From Casuarina equisetifolia (lineage: Eukaryota; Streptophyta; Magnoliopsida; Fagales; Casuarinaceae), in contig CM052357.1 of the NCBI GenBank assembly GCA_028551475.1, forward strand, positions 19,639,931-19,703,930: a DNA stretch of 64,000 nt, in the 5' to 3' direction. The notes beneath the pieces were generated by a model. That model did not search any database. It worked only from the letters and a program-made list of their open reading frames with translations, and was not told the DNA's origin. The position numbers and the translations under genes were made by a program. Below are positions 26,241-37,194 of this stretch, in pieces. How positions within the stretch are numbered: position 1 is the stretch's first letter; each line of letters opens with the position of its first letter.

Positions 26241-29200
26241 ATGGAGCGAATCAGAGACACCAGTTTTTTGCTGGCTGTTTGCTGCGCTTGGATAGCTTCA
26301 TTTTCAGTAGTTTCAAATGCATCAGACACCATAACTACAACACAGTCCTTGAGAGATAACCAAACATTAGTGTCATCCGGTCAGAAGTTTGTACTTGGCT
26401 TCTTCAGGCCGGGAAACTCCGGGGATCGTTACCTAGGAATATGGTACAAGAATATCCCGGATGAGACAGTAGTTTGGGTAGCAAACAGGGACCATCCTCT
26501 TCAGAATTCTCAAGGTTACTTAACATTAAGTAACGATGGAAGGCTTCTTCTTCTCAATGAATCTGGAGGCATCGTGTGGTCTTCAAACACGTCAATAACG
26601 GCAAAAAGTCCATCTGCGTTGCTTCTGGACAATGGAAATTTTGTCGTGAAAGATGAAAGGGAAGAGACCTCTGAGAACTACCTGTGGCAGAGCTTTGATT
26701 ATCCAGCCCATACTTTATTGCCTGGCATGAAGCTCGGTTGGAACTTGAGAACTGGTTTGAATCGACATTTAAGATCATGGAGAAGCCAAAACGATCCTTC
26801 TCCTGGAGACTACACGTATAGTGTTGATCCCCGTGGCCTTCCTGAACTTGTTCTTCGAAAAGGACCAACTACAGTGTTTAGAAGTGGGCCTTGGTATGGG
26901 GAACAATTTAGTGGTGATTCAGCTCTCGAGGCAAATCCAGTTTTCAAACCTATTTTTGTCTCTACTGCAGATGAAGTGTATTATGCATATCAAATTACAG
27001 CCAACTTTACTTCAAGGTTTGTGTTGGGTCAGGACGGCTCAGTTCAACATTTCTCATGGAATGATGAGCGCCTTAGTTGGAACTTTCTGTTCAACGTTCA
27101 AAAAGATCGCTGCGACACCTATGGCCTGTGTGGTAGCTATGGGAGTTGCAGTGTTGAAGTTACTGTCAATTGTGGATGCTTGAGGGGTTTTAGACCCAGG
27201 TCACCCAAGAATTGGGAGCTTCTCGACTGGTCAGAAGGGTGTGTTCGAGATGATCCACATGTTTGCAAAAGTGGGGAGGGCTTTATTAAGTTAACAGGAT
27301 TGAAACTGCCGGATGCATCACAATTTTCTGTTAATGTCAGTAAGAATATGGAGGATTGTGGCGCAGAATGCTTGAAGAACTGCTCTTGTGTGGCTTATGC
27401 TAAACTGGACATCAGTGGCACTGGCAATGGCTGTGTGACCTGGTTTGGAGAACTGATTGATACAAGAGAGGTTGCTAACAATGGACAAGATCTCTATGTA
27501 AGGGTGGCAGCTTCAGAATTAGGTATGAATGCTTGAGCTTCTGGTTGTCGTTCTAATTAGTCAGCCTTTATTCAATAGTAATTTGAGATACCTCACGTGG
27601 TTGTTTTATCCAATAAACACGCTTTCTCCTGACCATGCTGCCATGGTGGACCCTTAAGCCCAAGCAGTGTGTTTTCCCAGGAAAGGCTACAAAGAACCCT
27701 TCTCTGGTGTTGTGCTGCTGGAATGGAGATCTTCTCGTGTGTCCATTTGTAGTTTAATAAAATTAGTAAAGCACGGAGATTCTGTAACATTTTTCGTTTG
27801 TGGTTGTTAGAGAGAAATTCTGATCAGAGTAAGGGGATGAAGCATATGATGGTTGCGGTGGCTGTACCTGTGGCTTTGACCATCATTCTCTTGGCTTTAA
27901 CTGCCTGGTTCTTTAGTTGGAAGAGAAAAAACAGAGGTAAATCTACAAGACAAATTCCACAGAAAAAAAAGACACTCATATTTTCATGGAAATTTCAGTC
28001 ACTTTATCATTTTTACTAAGTTCTTCGTGTTCCTGTAAATAGCCCGCGAACCAGATAATCAAATGAGCATTGGTGGAGGTATAAATGAGGAGGATGACCC
28101 TGAGCTCCCCTTACTTGAACTAGCTACAATTGAAGCTGCCACGAACAACTTCTCTGCCACCAAAAAGATTGGAGAAGGTGGATTTGGGCCTGTATACAAG
28201 GTGAGAGATTTTTCAGGGTCGGTTATGAAATAACATATCGAATTTAAACCAGTTTCACCCATGGCTTTTAATCTTTCACTTCAAATTCGAAAGTGATACT
28301 GAAATTTTAAAGTCGCTGTAAGTACTTTCTTGGGCAAGAAACTTGGTTATATATTTTCTTAGATGAGTTTAGCAATCGGTCATATAGGGAAGAGGCATCT
28401 TTTCTTGTAGATAGCTTGATGGATAAAATTGGACAGTCATGGTTCCCCCGACTTCTTCATCTTCTTGTGAAAATTGTATTTCAATATGACAATCTGGAAA
28501 TGCAAATCCTTGTTTTGGTTGCAGGGAGAGCTACCATCCGGAGAAGAAATAGCAGTGAAGATACTTAGGGAGGATTCTGGACAAGGCCTGCAGGAGTTCA
28601 AGAATGAGGTCATCATGGTCTCCCAACTTCAACATCGGAATCTTGTCAAACTTTTAGGCTGCTGCATTCGAGGGGAAGAAAGAATGTTAGTCTATGAGCA
28701 TATGCCGAACAGAAGTTTAGACTTCTGGATCTTTGGTTGGTATCTCAAACACACAAATTTATATATGCATGTGTATTTATGATGAATAGCCTAGGCAGAG
28801 TTCACTTTGTCCCTCTCATCTATTTTCTCGTACATTGAGTTCTATTCACAAGCAAGTTAGTTGCAAAGCCATAAACTTTAAAACGTATGAAGTCAAATTG
28901 TATCTGATCTAATGATTAAGGCAGATGAAGGAAGGCGTTCTTCACTCAATTGGCAAAAGAGATTAGACATCATTATTGGGATAGCTCGAGGACTTCTTTA
29001 TCTTCATAGAGATTCAAGACTGAGGGTAATCCATAGGGATCTATCAGCCAACAATATTCTCTTGGATGCAGATATGAATCCTAAAATTTCAGATTTTGGA
29101 ATGGCAAGAATTTTTGCTGGAGATCAAACTAAAGCAAGAACTATAAGAGTAGTGGGAACCTAGTAAGTAAATAGACTCTTGTTGATTTTCTTTTTCTTTT

Positions 29201-29745
29201 GGTATATTGTGGTTAATAACACTGTTTTTGTCTTTGGATATAGTGGTTATATGTCTCCAGAATATGTCATAGATGGACAATTTTCTTTGATGTCTGACGT
29301 CTTTAGCTTCGGTGTTATACTTTTGGAGATACTTAGTGGCAAGCGAAATCGAGGATTTTTTCATTCAGACCATAATCTGAATCTAATTGGACATGTGAGT
29401 ATAGGAAAAATATGTTCCAGTTCAACTTCTAAGGAGTAACTTCAACTATTTTGAGGTAACACTGGTAAGTTGAAATTGTTCTAGGCATGGAAACTTTGGA
29501 ACGAAGGGAAGGCCTTGGAAGTAATGGACGTGATTCTGGATAACCAATTCCCTGCCTCTAAAGCGCTAAGATGTCTGCAAGTGGGTCTTTTGTGTGTTCA
29601 ACTGCGTCCAGAAGAGAGGCCGACAATGTCATCTGTGCTCTTGATGCTGGACAACGAAAGTGCACTGCTAGCTCAACCTAGACGACCTGGATTTTATGAA
29701 GAAGGTGGCTTCCAGAGACAGACTCATCTTCAGGGGGAAGAATGA
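26241..29745 (+). CDS. Receptor C: S-domain receptor kinase with altered tail and catalytic loop
   Basis: Exons 26241-27522, 27811-27936, 28043-28200, 28525-28735, 28925-29162, 29244-29394 and 29485-29745 join in phase; 2427 bases, 808 aa. Signal peptide about 1-28, lectin domain ([11 protein letters not shown]), S-locus domain (FRSGPWYG), EGF ([13 protein letters not shown]), PAN ([13 protein letters not shown]), membrane helix about 439-462, kinase with [15 protein letters not shown] lysine 534, catalytic Asp631, DFG Asp649, SPEY. Two oddities. The catalytic loop reads HRDLSANN, so the usual Lys two residues after Asp is Ser633. The last exon stops at 29745 (LQGEE*), yet the family tail (ISMTLLEGR, stop) follows in another frame at 29763-29792; the frame slipped near 29710-29720. 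The kinase domain proper is unaffected. Probably expressed as a near-normal receptor; activity uncertain. Confidence 0.88.
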
Positions 29746-31577
29746 ATTTTGTTTCAAACGAGATATCTATGACATTGTTAGAGGGTCGCTAGAATATCCT
29801 TTATGCAATTGTTCTGCTCTGGAATTTTGGAAGACTTATTTGTCTTTGACAAACAAATTAACAGATTCACCAAACCATGCTTGATTTAAATTTTGTGGAT
29901 AGGCTTGTTAACAATTGATTGTGAATTTCTGAGAGCTACTCAAATTTTGACCAAAAACAGACTGATTATCCACGCCGTTCTTTTCACTGTTTGATTCCAT
30001 TAGGAAATGCCATACGCTTTTGCTGTGAGTTAACTTAGCGAATGAAAATTGATGGCTTCTAGAGTATCTTGCTCATGATGTTACTAATTTGCAAATTTTG
30101 AGGGAGCCTCATTCGTGAGCAGCTTTTTGGATAAGACAGCTTCCTTTGAAGAAGATAAGATAAAGATTTTATACAGAGCTTTAATAATCCTAGAGATGCT
30201 ATAAGCCCGGAAAGTACCTAAACTTGAAGCTTGCTTTTGCATTGGAGAACTGGGATGAAGCAGCTTCAAACATCTCAGGAACATAAAATAATCCTCGAAT
30301 TTGGGGGTGCTAACAAGCACAACCTTTGCTGGCTCTGCACCCATGACATAGGGAAATCAAAGTGTTCAAATTTCACAGCCATCAATACCCAAAACAACAG
30401 CAAAGCCTTTTGAAACTGACTGGGTCTCATCCCAGCAACTCATAGCCCTCCAAAAACCAAATTTCCTTTTAGGCATTTCATTTGGACTCGCTACCCAAAT
30501 TGCTACAGTGCCTCACTATAAAACCTAACACATCGAAATTGTTCAACTTCGTGGAGGTGGACATGGTGTAAAAGGGTCATGTCCTTTCGCGGAAATGACC
30601 CTTGTGGCGACAGCCTATACCGAGATGTAGGCTTGGCTTCCTGGGTTTAAGAAAGAGGGAGATGTAAGAAAGGCAGTTTGTCCGTCTGCGGCCGGTCGCT
30701 GGGCAAAGGTAAAGGCACACCGTATGCGTCTTTGTTTATTCAACATCGAATCGTGAAATCAGTTATACATGTTGCCTCAACGTTTTTTGGTTTATTTGGT
30801 AAAGAATTCAAGAAGTTGCTCAACACCCATCATTGTGTTGCCCTGAAACCAAATGACTTTTAAACTTGCAAGCAAAAATGGTATAATACTTGTCAAAAGG
30901 ACGTCTCTAAAAATTGATGGCTAGAAATTCAATATACACAATTTGATTGACTAGTGACGCAATTCTATATTCGCTAATCAACTTTTTGGATCCAATCAAG
31001 GGAAGAAGCCAGATGCTAAAGGGAAAACATTGCAAAGAAAAGACATTATAGTTGTATATTAAGATGTTATTTCTCTTCTTCCCATTTTACACGTCTAATG
31101 ACACTTCAAAACCATCTAATTCGTCGAGGATGGCCTATCTTTGATGCCCAAAGAAAAACATCTTCAAGGTTCTTTCGTTCCTTCCCATGCTGAAATTGTT
31201 GAAAAATGTCAACACTCTCTAACATTAGTCCCAGTAGTGACATTTTCTCCATGCTGCAGCAAAATAGGATGGATGCGTGTGGTGCATGAGAAAATGCTCC
31301 CCCTCTCCGAGGTATTACGTGACGTGTAGGAGAAGTAATTATCTGGAGTGACGTACGGTTGCGGGATCAACCAATATGCGAGCTGTGGGATCGGCATATG
31401 AGTTTCTACAGTGGCTGGATGAGCTAAAGATCTTCCATTCTTCTTTTCTTGTATTTTTTTCATTGGGGCTATGCATCCAGGAGGATATCCAATTACTTGA
31501 AAGTAATGGTTACAACTGCGGCCTGATTAGTTACCATAGGAGTAATAATTTGTTGCCCACTGACCCGTGTGAAGTTA
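29746..31577. other. C 3' region and spacer, no gene recognised
   Basis: 29746-29792 is the out-of-frame remainder of the C tail. Beyond it are short frames on both strands, including a minus frame at 30084-30344, with no domain I recognise. A locally GC-richer patch lies at 30560-30720. Confidence 0.5.
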
Positions 31578-32380
31578 TGTAACGGTCTTAATATTTTCTT
31601 TGATTAGGTAATTATAACATCTTAACAAGTTAAATTAGGTGATTAGTGGTTATAATAAAAGGAAGACCAATTTTTAGATACTTTTGTTGATTAAGATGTT
31701 TTCGTTGTGAAGATGCTTTAGTTATTATTCGGGAGTACTATTTAAGAGATTATAATCTCTATTATAAGGAGCTTTGATAAATTAAAGAGAATTTTTCTCA
31801 AAGAAGTTTAAGTCTCTTCTCAAGAGGCCTAGATCTTAATTCTTATTTTTAATTATTTTTCCCTTTGATATTCACCCTTTTGAATGATCCAAAACCACCA
31901 TGAACAAAGTGGCATCAGAGACCTATGAGCTAACAATGGTAGAAGCACAAGGGAGCCATGAAGAGAGTAATATCAACAGGAGGGTTGCAGAGATTATGAT
32001 CCAAAACCACCACGTTACAAAGTGGCATCAGAGACTTATGAGCCAACAATGGTAGAAGCACAAGGGAGCCAAGAAGAGACTGACATCGGGAAGGTGCGGA
32101 TTTTGTTTCCACCGAGCAATGCAGAGACCCAAAGAATTGAGGCATGAGTTTTTTTGGCAAGGGAAAGGAAACTTGGTATAAAGTAAAAAGGAAGTAGAAC
32201 CACCACCTAGATCCATCTTTGATCATCACCAGTCTGATGACCAGCAGATCAGAGAGGAGGCCTCCTATCTTAGAGTGCAAGTTAATCGACAGCCAACTAG
32301 TTGTAGAAGTGGAAGCAAAAAGGCCAAAACGACCTCCCTGCTTGGTTCTCAAACCCTGATGCGTGTGGTGAATGAGAAAA
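31578..32380 (+). mobile_element. LTR retroelement remnant: LTR, primer site and gag-like start
   Basis: About 31578-31905 begins TGTAAC, is AT-rich and ends beside 'gtggcatcagagac', a Met-tRNA-type primer site. After it comes a gag-like start (MVEAQGS). The leader is duplicated in tandem. No polymerase region follows and the coding part is broken in several places, so this is a front-end remnant. Copia or Gypsy could not be decided. Confidence 0.55.
31884..32107 (+). repeat. 112-base tandem duplication of the retroelement leader
   Basis: Unit 1 31884-31995 and unit 2 31996-32107 share 'atgatccaaaaccacca', 'acaaagtggcatcagagac' and 'caatggtagaagcacaaggg'. Each carries its own primer-site-like sequence and ATG. 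Confidence 0.8.
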
Positions 32381-35300
32381 AATAAAATACTAATAGAAGC
32401 TAATAAAATAATCTACAATAAATAAAGTGGGAACGCGTGAATTTGAGAAACCATGATAATAGGGCTGAAAGGCCCTACTTTGAAACTACACTCCAATGAA
32501 CATAACGAAGTGTTTTACATAATATTCATGTTAGTGAATGATTGAGAGGTTCCAATTTATACAAGAAAATGAATAATATAAATAAGTAGCTGCCATGCTC
32601 CATTAAATGCTTTGTTTGGCATGCTCTCTTTATTTAGCATGCAAATTCATTTAATGCTTTGTCTAGCATGTGATTTTGTTGTATCTATTCTGATAGTTGA
32701 TGGGTGCACATTTCAACCTATATTCTTCAATACACCCGTTTAAGCTTGTAGTCGGCAGATTGCAAGCTTGGAAAAAAGGACATTGCCATAATGAGATCTC
32801 CCAATATATTGAAGAAATCCAAGATAGCCTAAAGCGGCATTTTGATATTCATCAAGGTGCTTCAATCACACGATGCATAGTGCTAGGTGTGGATTTTTAA
32901 ACTAGGAGATTAGGCATGTGTAAGTTACTCTCAACTTAGATTGGGTGGTTTTGCCGGTGGAAAGGGTGACGGTAGTATGAGTCGTGTGTAATAAATGCAG
33001 TTGGCCTTGTGGCTAGCACGCCCTGAGAAGGGAGAAGGCTTATGCAACTGGCTGACGTTGCAGTCTATATAAATGTGGAGTTGATTCTGGGCTCTCCTGT
33101 TCATCTTAGTACGCCATTCGCAAGCTTTAAGGTCAATAAAATAAAGATTGCAAAGCTTGAAGACGTGGCCACTCTCTAGTCAATTTGTATCTAGGAGTGA
33201 TGAATGCCTCAATGCTCGCTGCCATTCCCCGCCACGCGCTGCCATTCATTCTGCACAGAATGCTTGAATCTCGCCAGAGGAGACATCTTGGGGTCCCGAT
33301 TTACCAAGAAATCACGCAAATTTGCCCCGAATCTGCCGAAAAAATAGCTTAGATGGCATTCGCCCTGTGTCTTTGCTGGAAACATCGGACGGAAGTGGCG
33401 TCGGGTTGGCTGTCGCATGACCGTTATCCTTTTCAGCCATTGGTCGTTGGGTTGGCTGTTGCGACCACGTCTTTCCTCTCTGGGTTCCGGTCGGCCTTGT
33501 GCGGAGTTGTTGCACTGTTAGCTGCATTGCTGCTCTCCAAAATTTTCTTTTTTCCCAAGATGGGGTGTAGAGTTTTGAAACACCATCAAGTATGTGTCAC
33601 GCAAGAATGAGTGACACATTAGTGTGCTAGCTGATCAAGAATTTCAGTTGGCACATGTGTTTCACGTGAAAAAAGAGTTGCGTGTATTGTGCATTGAATT
33701 ATGCGCTGATCTGCGCACGGCTTGCATACCAGAGAGTACTACAGTGTAAGCATGGTATGTTTATGTGACTTGTATATGTCTTATATTAAACTTACTTGAT
33801 TGATTGATTGATTGATTGTTGGTGCAGCTACATAAGCTTATGATTTCACTCTTTGTTGTTTGAGAATCAACAAAGCAATAGTTTTAATCATTTTTACATC
33901 ATTATATATTTGCTAGACAAACATTGTATTGATTATCATTTAAGTTTGGCTTGAGAAGTAAAGATTACATTGAACTCTAAATCATATTATAAATTTTCTG
34001 TAGAGTGAATTGCTTTTCTCTTGTTGAAGAAAAAGACACATTTGTGACTGAACGTAGTTGACACCCATTGATTAAGTTGTGTGAACCTATTGTCACAAGG
34101 TGTATGGTCTTGTGGTATTTAGAGTTATTAGGTTGTAAAGAATTTGTGATTAGGTAATGTACACCTATACAGTTGGAGAGTGGTTTTCTCTTCAAAATTT
34201 ATGTGAATATTATTCTTCTTAATTGTGTTGATCAAAAGAGTTTGTGAATACTGTATATTTATTTGGTTTATTAAAATTGTAATTACATTATTTTGTTTAT
34301 TTACAATTATTATATATTATTTCAAACACATTGCTGATAAAAGATAAATGATAAAAAGATAACAAATAGACCATAACCTAATTTAAAATCCCTTCTTAGG
34401 TTGCCTATAAAACTTACAAAGATAAAGCCGAAATTCCAGTTTCAATATAATCAAAACAAAGTTGTAGGAAAATAGTAATTATCAAATCAAACGTACCTAC
34501 ATATGCCACCAAAAATGATCGGCAAATTATCAACAAATTTGATGTCTTTAGTTTTGTAGTAATGAAAAACATAATTCCCAAACTTTGATAAGGAACACAG
34601 GTCTGAGAACGATAAACAGCTTCCATTGACTTGGATCCCGTTGTGGTTGGGGGACCATAATCTATAAATTAAAAGACAATGACTGACTTTGGAGTTCGCT
34701 GCATTTAAAATGCTTCTGGAACGCTTGGTAGGACAACTCAAAAGTTACCCTTTTTTGGTCCGCAGGAAAAAAAAAAAAAAAGAAAGAGGAAAAGAAAGCA
34801 GCAACTTCTTCTTCCTTTTTATTTATTTCCGCTGCTAATATTGCTGAATTTCCTTCTCTGGCTGATTATCGGTCTTGGTACTCCAAGTCGAAGTGGCCTC
34901 GTTCTGGCGTATCGAAATGTTGAAAAATGGAAGCACGTGCTGCTTCTGTAGTCAATATATTCAGTTCATTTCGGAAAGAGTTCACATTCTTGGTGTCTAG
35001 TGTACATCAGGTTATTCAAGAATGTCACATCTTGGCCAGGTCGCTCAATTTGCTGCCGTCCATTAATAATCAATGGTCAATAAACATCGCCAATTTCAAA
35101 ACGAAGTCATAAGAGTTATTGTCAAGTGGTCATATGGGAAGTAATTGTAGCCATTGTTGACCAGCTGTTTGAATTGGTATACCTTCTATGCATAGTCTTG
35201 TCTCATCTTGTAACTTCAGCGGAAAATTCAGACTAACGTCATCAGAAGAGTCAATCAAACCATGATTCAATTGTATAACATTAAATGTCAATCAGACAAG

Positions 35301-35698
35301 AGTGCATTGTTATGGTCAAAGAATTGCTAGCCTCTGAGATTGTGATATGGGTTTGGAGTGTGCGAAGTCCTTGCATGGCTTTGCGTTTGAAGAACACGCG
35401 GCGAAAGAAGGCATTTGAAACAAAGTATTCAGGATTAGGTAAGTGTCTATGACAAACTGACGTTACATGTTTGCTTATTAAAAAATCAGAAGGATTTGGG
35501 GGGATATCTGTTGGAATGGCCGTGTTTTTTCCAAGCTCTTGGATTCCAATCATCAATATCTAGCACCTTTTGTTTATGGTTCACATGACAATATAGTGAA
35601 GGTTTAAAAATGGGGCAAAAAAGGTTTATACAAAGGATAGATTTTGATCTCAATTGTTTAAACTAATAGCAGCAAGTAAGTTTAAATAGTGATTTCAG
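32381..35698. other. Long spacer without a recognised gene
   Basis: GC-richer DNA at 32900-33600 has a TATA-like 'tatataaatg' near 33067 and may be part of an unknown LTR. The open frames there (33353-33610 plus, 33209-33527 minus) show no domain. A (TTGA) repeat lies at 33796 and a poly-A/purine run at 34768-34798. Confidence 0.45.
33796..33819. repeat. (TTGA)n microsatellite, about six units
   Basis: A perfect tetranucleotide run in non-coding DNA; a possible length marker. Confidence 0.85.
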
Positions 35699-35880
35699 GG
35701 TCATATGTCGAGCGGAGAACAAATAGCTATTCAATTTTTGCACGGGAGTTCAGGACAAGGAATGGAGGAATTCAGAAATGAAGTAGTGTTGACTGCGGAA
35801 CTTCATTTAATTTGATTCAGGAAGAAAAGAGATGCTGGTTTATGAATCCATGCCTATCAAAAAGCTTTGCACTTTGCATG
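35699..35880 (+). pseudogene. Relic of a receptor kinase exon 4
   Basis: After 'tttcag' the frame reads GHMSSGEQIA, then SSGQGMEEFRNEVVLTAEL, matching exon 4 of the neighbouring receptors. The AVK lysine is Gln (AIQF). The [12 protein letters not shown] block is missing, and the next piece (EMLVYESMP) follows in another frame. No other exon was found nearby. It is the remains of a further array member, or a fragment copied from D, whose exon 4 also begins after a 'gatttcag' acceptor. Confidence 0.8.
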
Positions 35881-35947
35881 TCTAATTTCTACAAATCTAC
35901 AGGCCTTAGTGAGGCTTATAATATTCTTCTACCATATGGAGGATGGG

Positions 35948-35948
<1 letters not shown>

Positions 35949-35983
<35 letters not shown>
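35949..35983. repeat. (TA)n microsatellite
   Basis: An uninterrupted TA run of about 17 units, just downstream of the kinase relic. Confidence 0.9.
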
Positions 35984-35986
<3 letters not shown>

Positions 35987-37194
35987 GTACGAAAAACACA
36001 TTTTTTGACACCATTTAATTTTAAGTTTGGGTTCGTCCCTGAATTGAAGTAAAGACTCAAGATTAGACTTTTAGATGGACTACAAAATTTCAAACTTTAT
36101 AGAATTTTACTAGAAACTACATGCAAATATCCCCAAGATAAATATTAGTACACAAATAGCATAACTTAAAAGCTAACTCATAAATTAGGAAAATATTTTT
36201 TACATTTAAATAGTACTATATTAAGAAGTCCAAATCTAATCCAAAAGCCAAGTAATAAGTTGGCTAGTGCCCCTGCAACTCCATGGCATCCGTAGACTTT
36301 TTTTATTCCTCCCGCCCCATTTCCCATTTTTTTTTAAAAAAAAAACTAATAAATTGGGTGGATTTTTTTTTAATATTTAAATAGTATAAAAAATTGTATC
36401 TTTCTACCACAACTTTCATGAAAGTGCAGTGTGGCCAAAGTACATAAACAAATGGAAGCACTGCGCAAACTCTAAATTACCTTTTTGCCGCTTACATGCA
36501 TACCATAATTCCAACAATTTTTTTTTTCATTTATCGTTAATATTGGTACCAGCACATCGGCTTAGGTCAGGTCAATCAATTTGTTTCCTTAGGTTACATC
36601 CTATAAAGCGAGTGAGGAAGATGGAATGATCAATTCTTGTATTCCGGAAGAGACATGAGCAAGTTATTTTCAACTCGTCCAAGGCGTCGATCATCATCTA
36701 TCAGGGACCCAAGCACGCGTAGCTTTTGTCGTAGTGGTCCTGTGTAGAAAATCCTGACAAAAGGGTGAATTGTAAACAAAACGGGGGATACGACTATGAA
36801 TGTTGACCATTCAGCACCCGAATAGAAGTCACGGGGTTGAATTAGAGAACCAGGCTGGACCGAGTTATAACGGCAGCTTGATTGGGAAACTATGAAGTGC
36901 GTCAACAAGTCCAACACTGCCCACTCACCTCCAATCATTAGGTTCCAGTTGACCGATTTTGCTTCCTGCGAACTGATTCTGGTTAACAATTTTAGCAAAT
37001 CCAGCACTAAACCTTTTAGGCATTTTATCAAACCTTCGCCACTCTAGCTTTTACATCTAAAACCAATCTTTTCAAGTTAGCCTTCAAGCTTCTTTCTCAC
37101 ATTGGTTTGGTTCCAATCAGAGCAACTACACTTCCTGCACGACGAAGAATGAGAAATAGATAAGCTTCATTCTTGTCACCTAAACCAAATACCG
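35984..37194. other. Spacer and promoter region of receptor D
   Basis: AT-rich with long T and A runs near 36300-36370, then more balanced DNA from 36600. A 133-codon minus frame (36630-37031) has no domain I recognise. Confidence 0.45.

Noticed and set aside
30084-30344. 86-codon minus-strand frame after receptor C
   Set aside because: No recognisable domain, no neighbouring exon, and the flanking frames close quickly.
33353-33610. 85-codon hydrophobic plus-strand frame in a GC-richer patch
   Set aside because: No domain or partner exon; it overlaps minus-strand frames of similar length, so it is likely chance or LTR sequence.
36630-37031. 133-codon minus-strand frame before receptor D
   Set aside because: No family resemblance; it lies in the D promoter region and is not supported by any signal.
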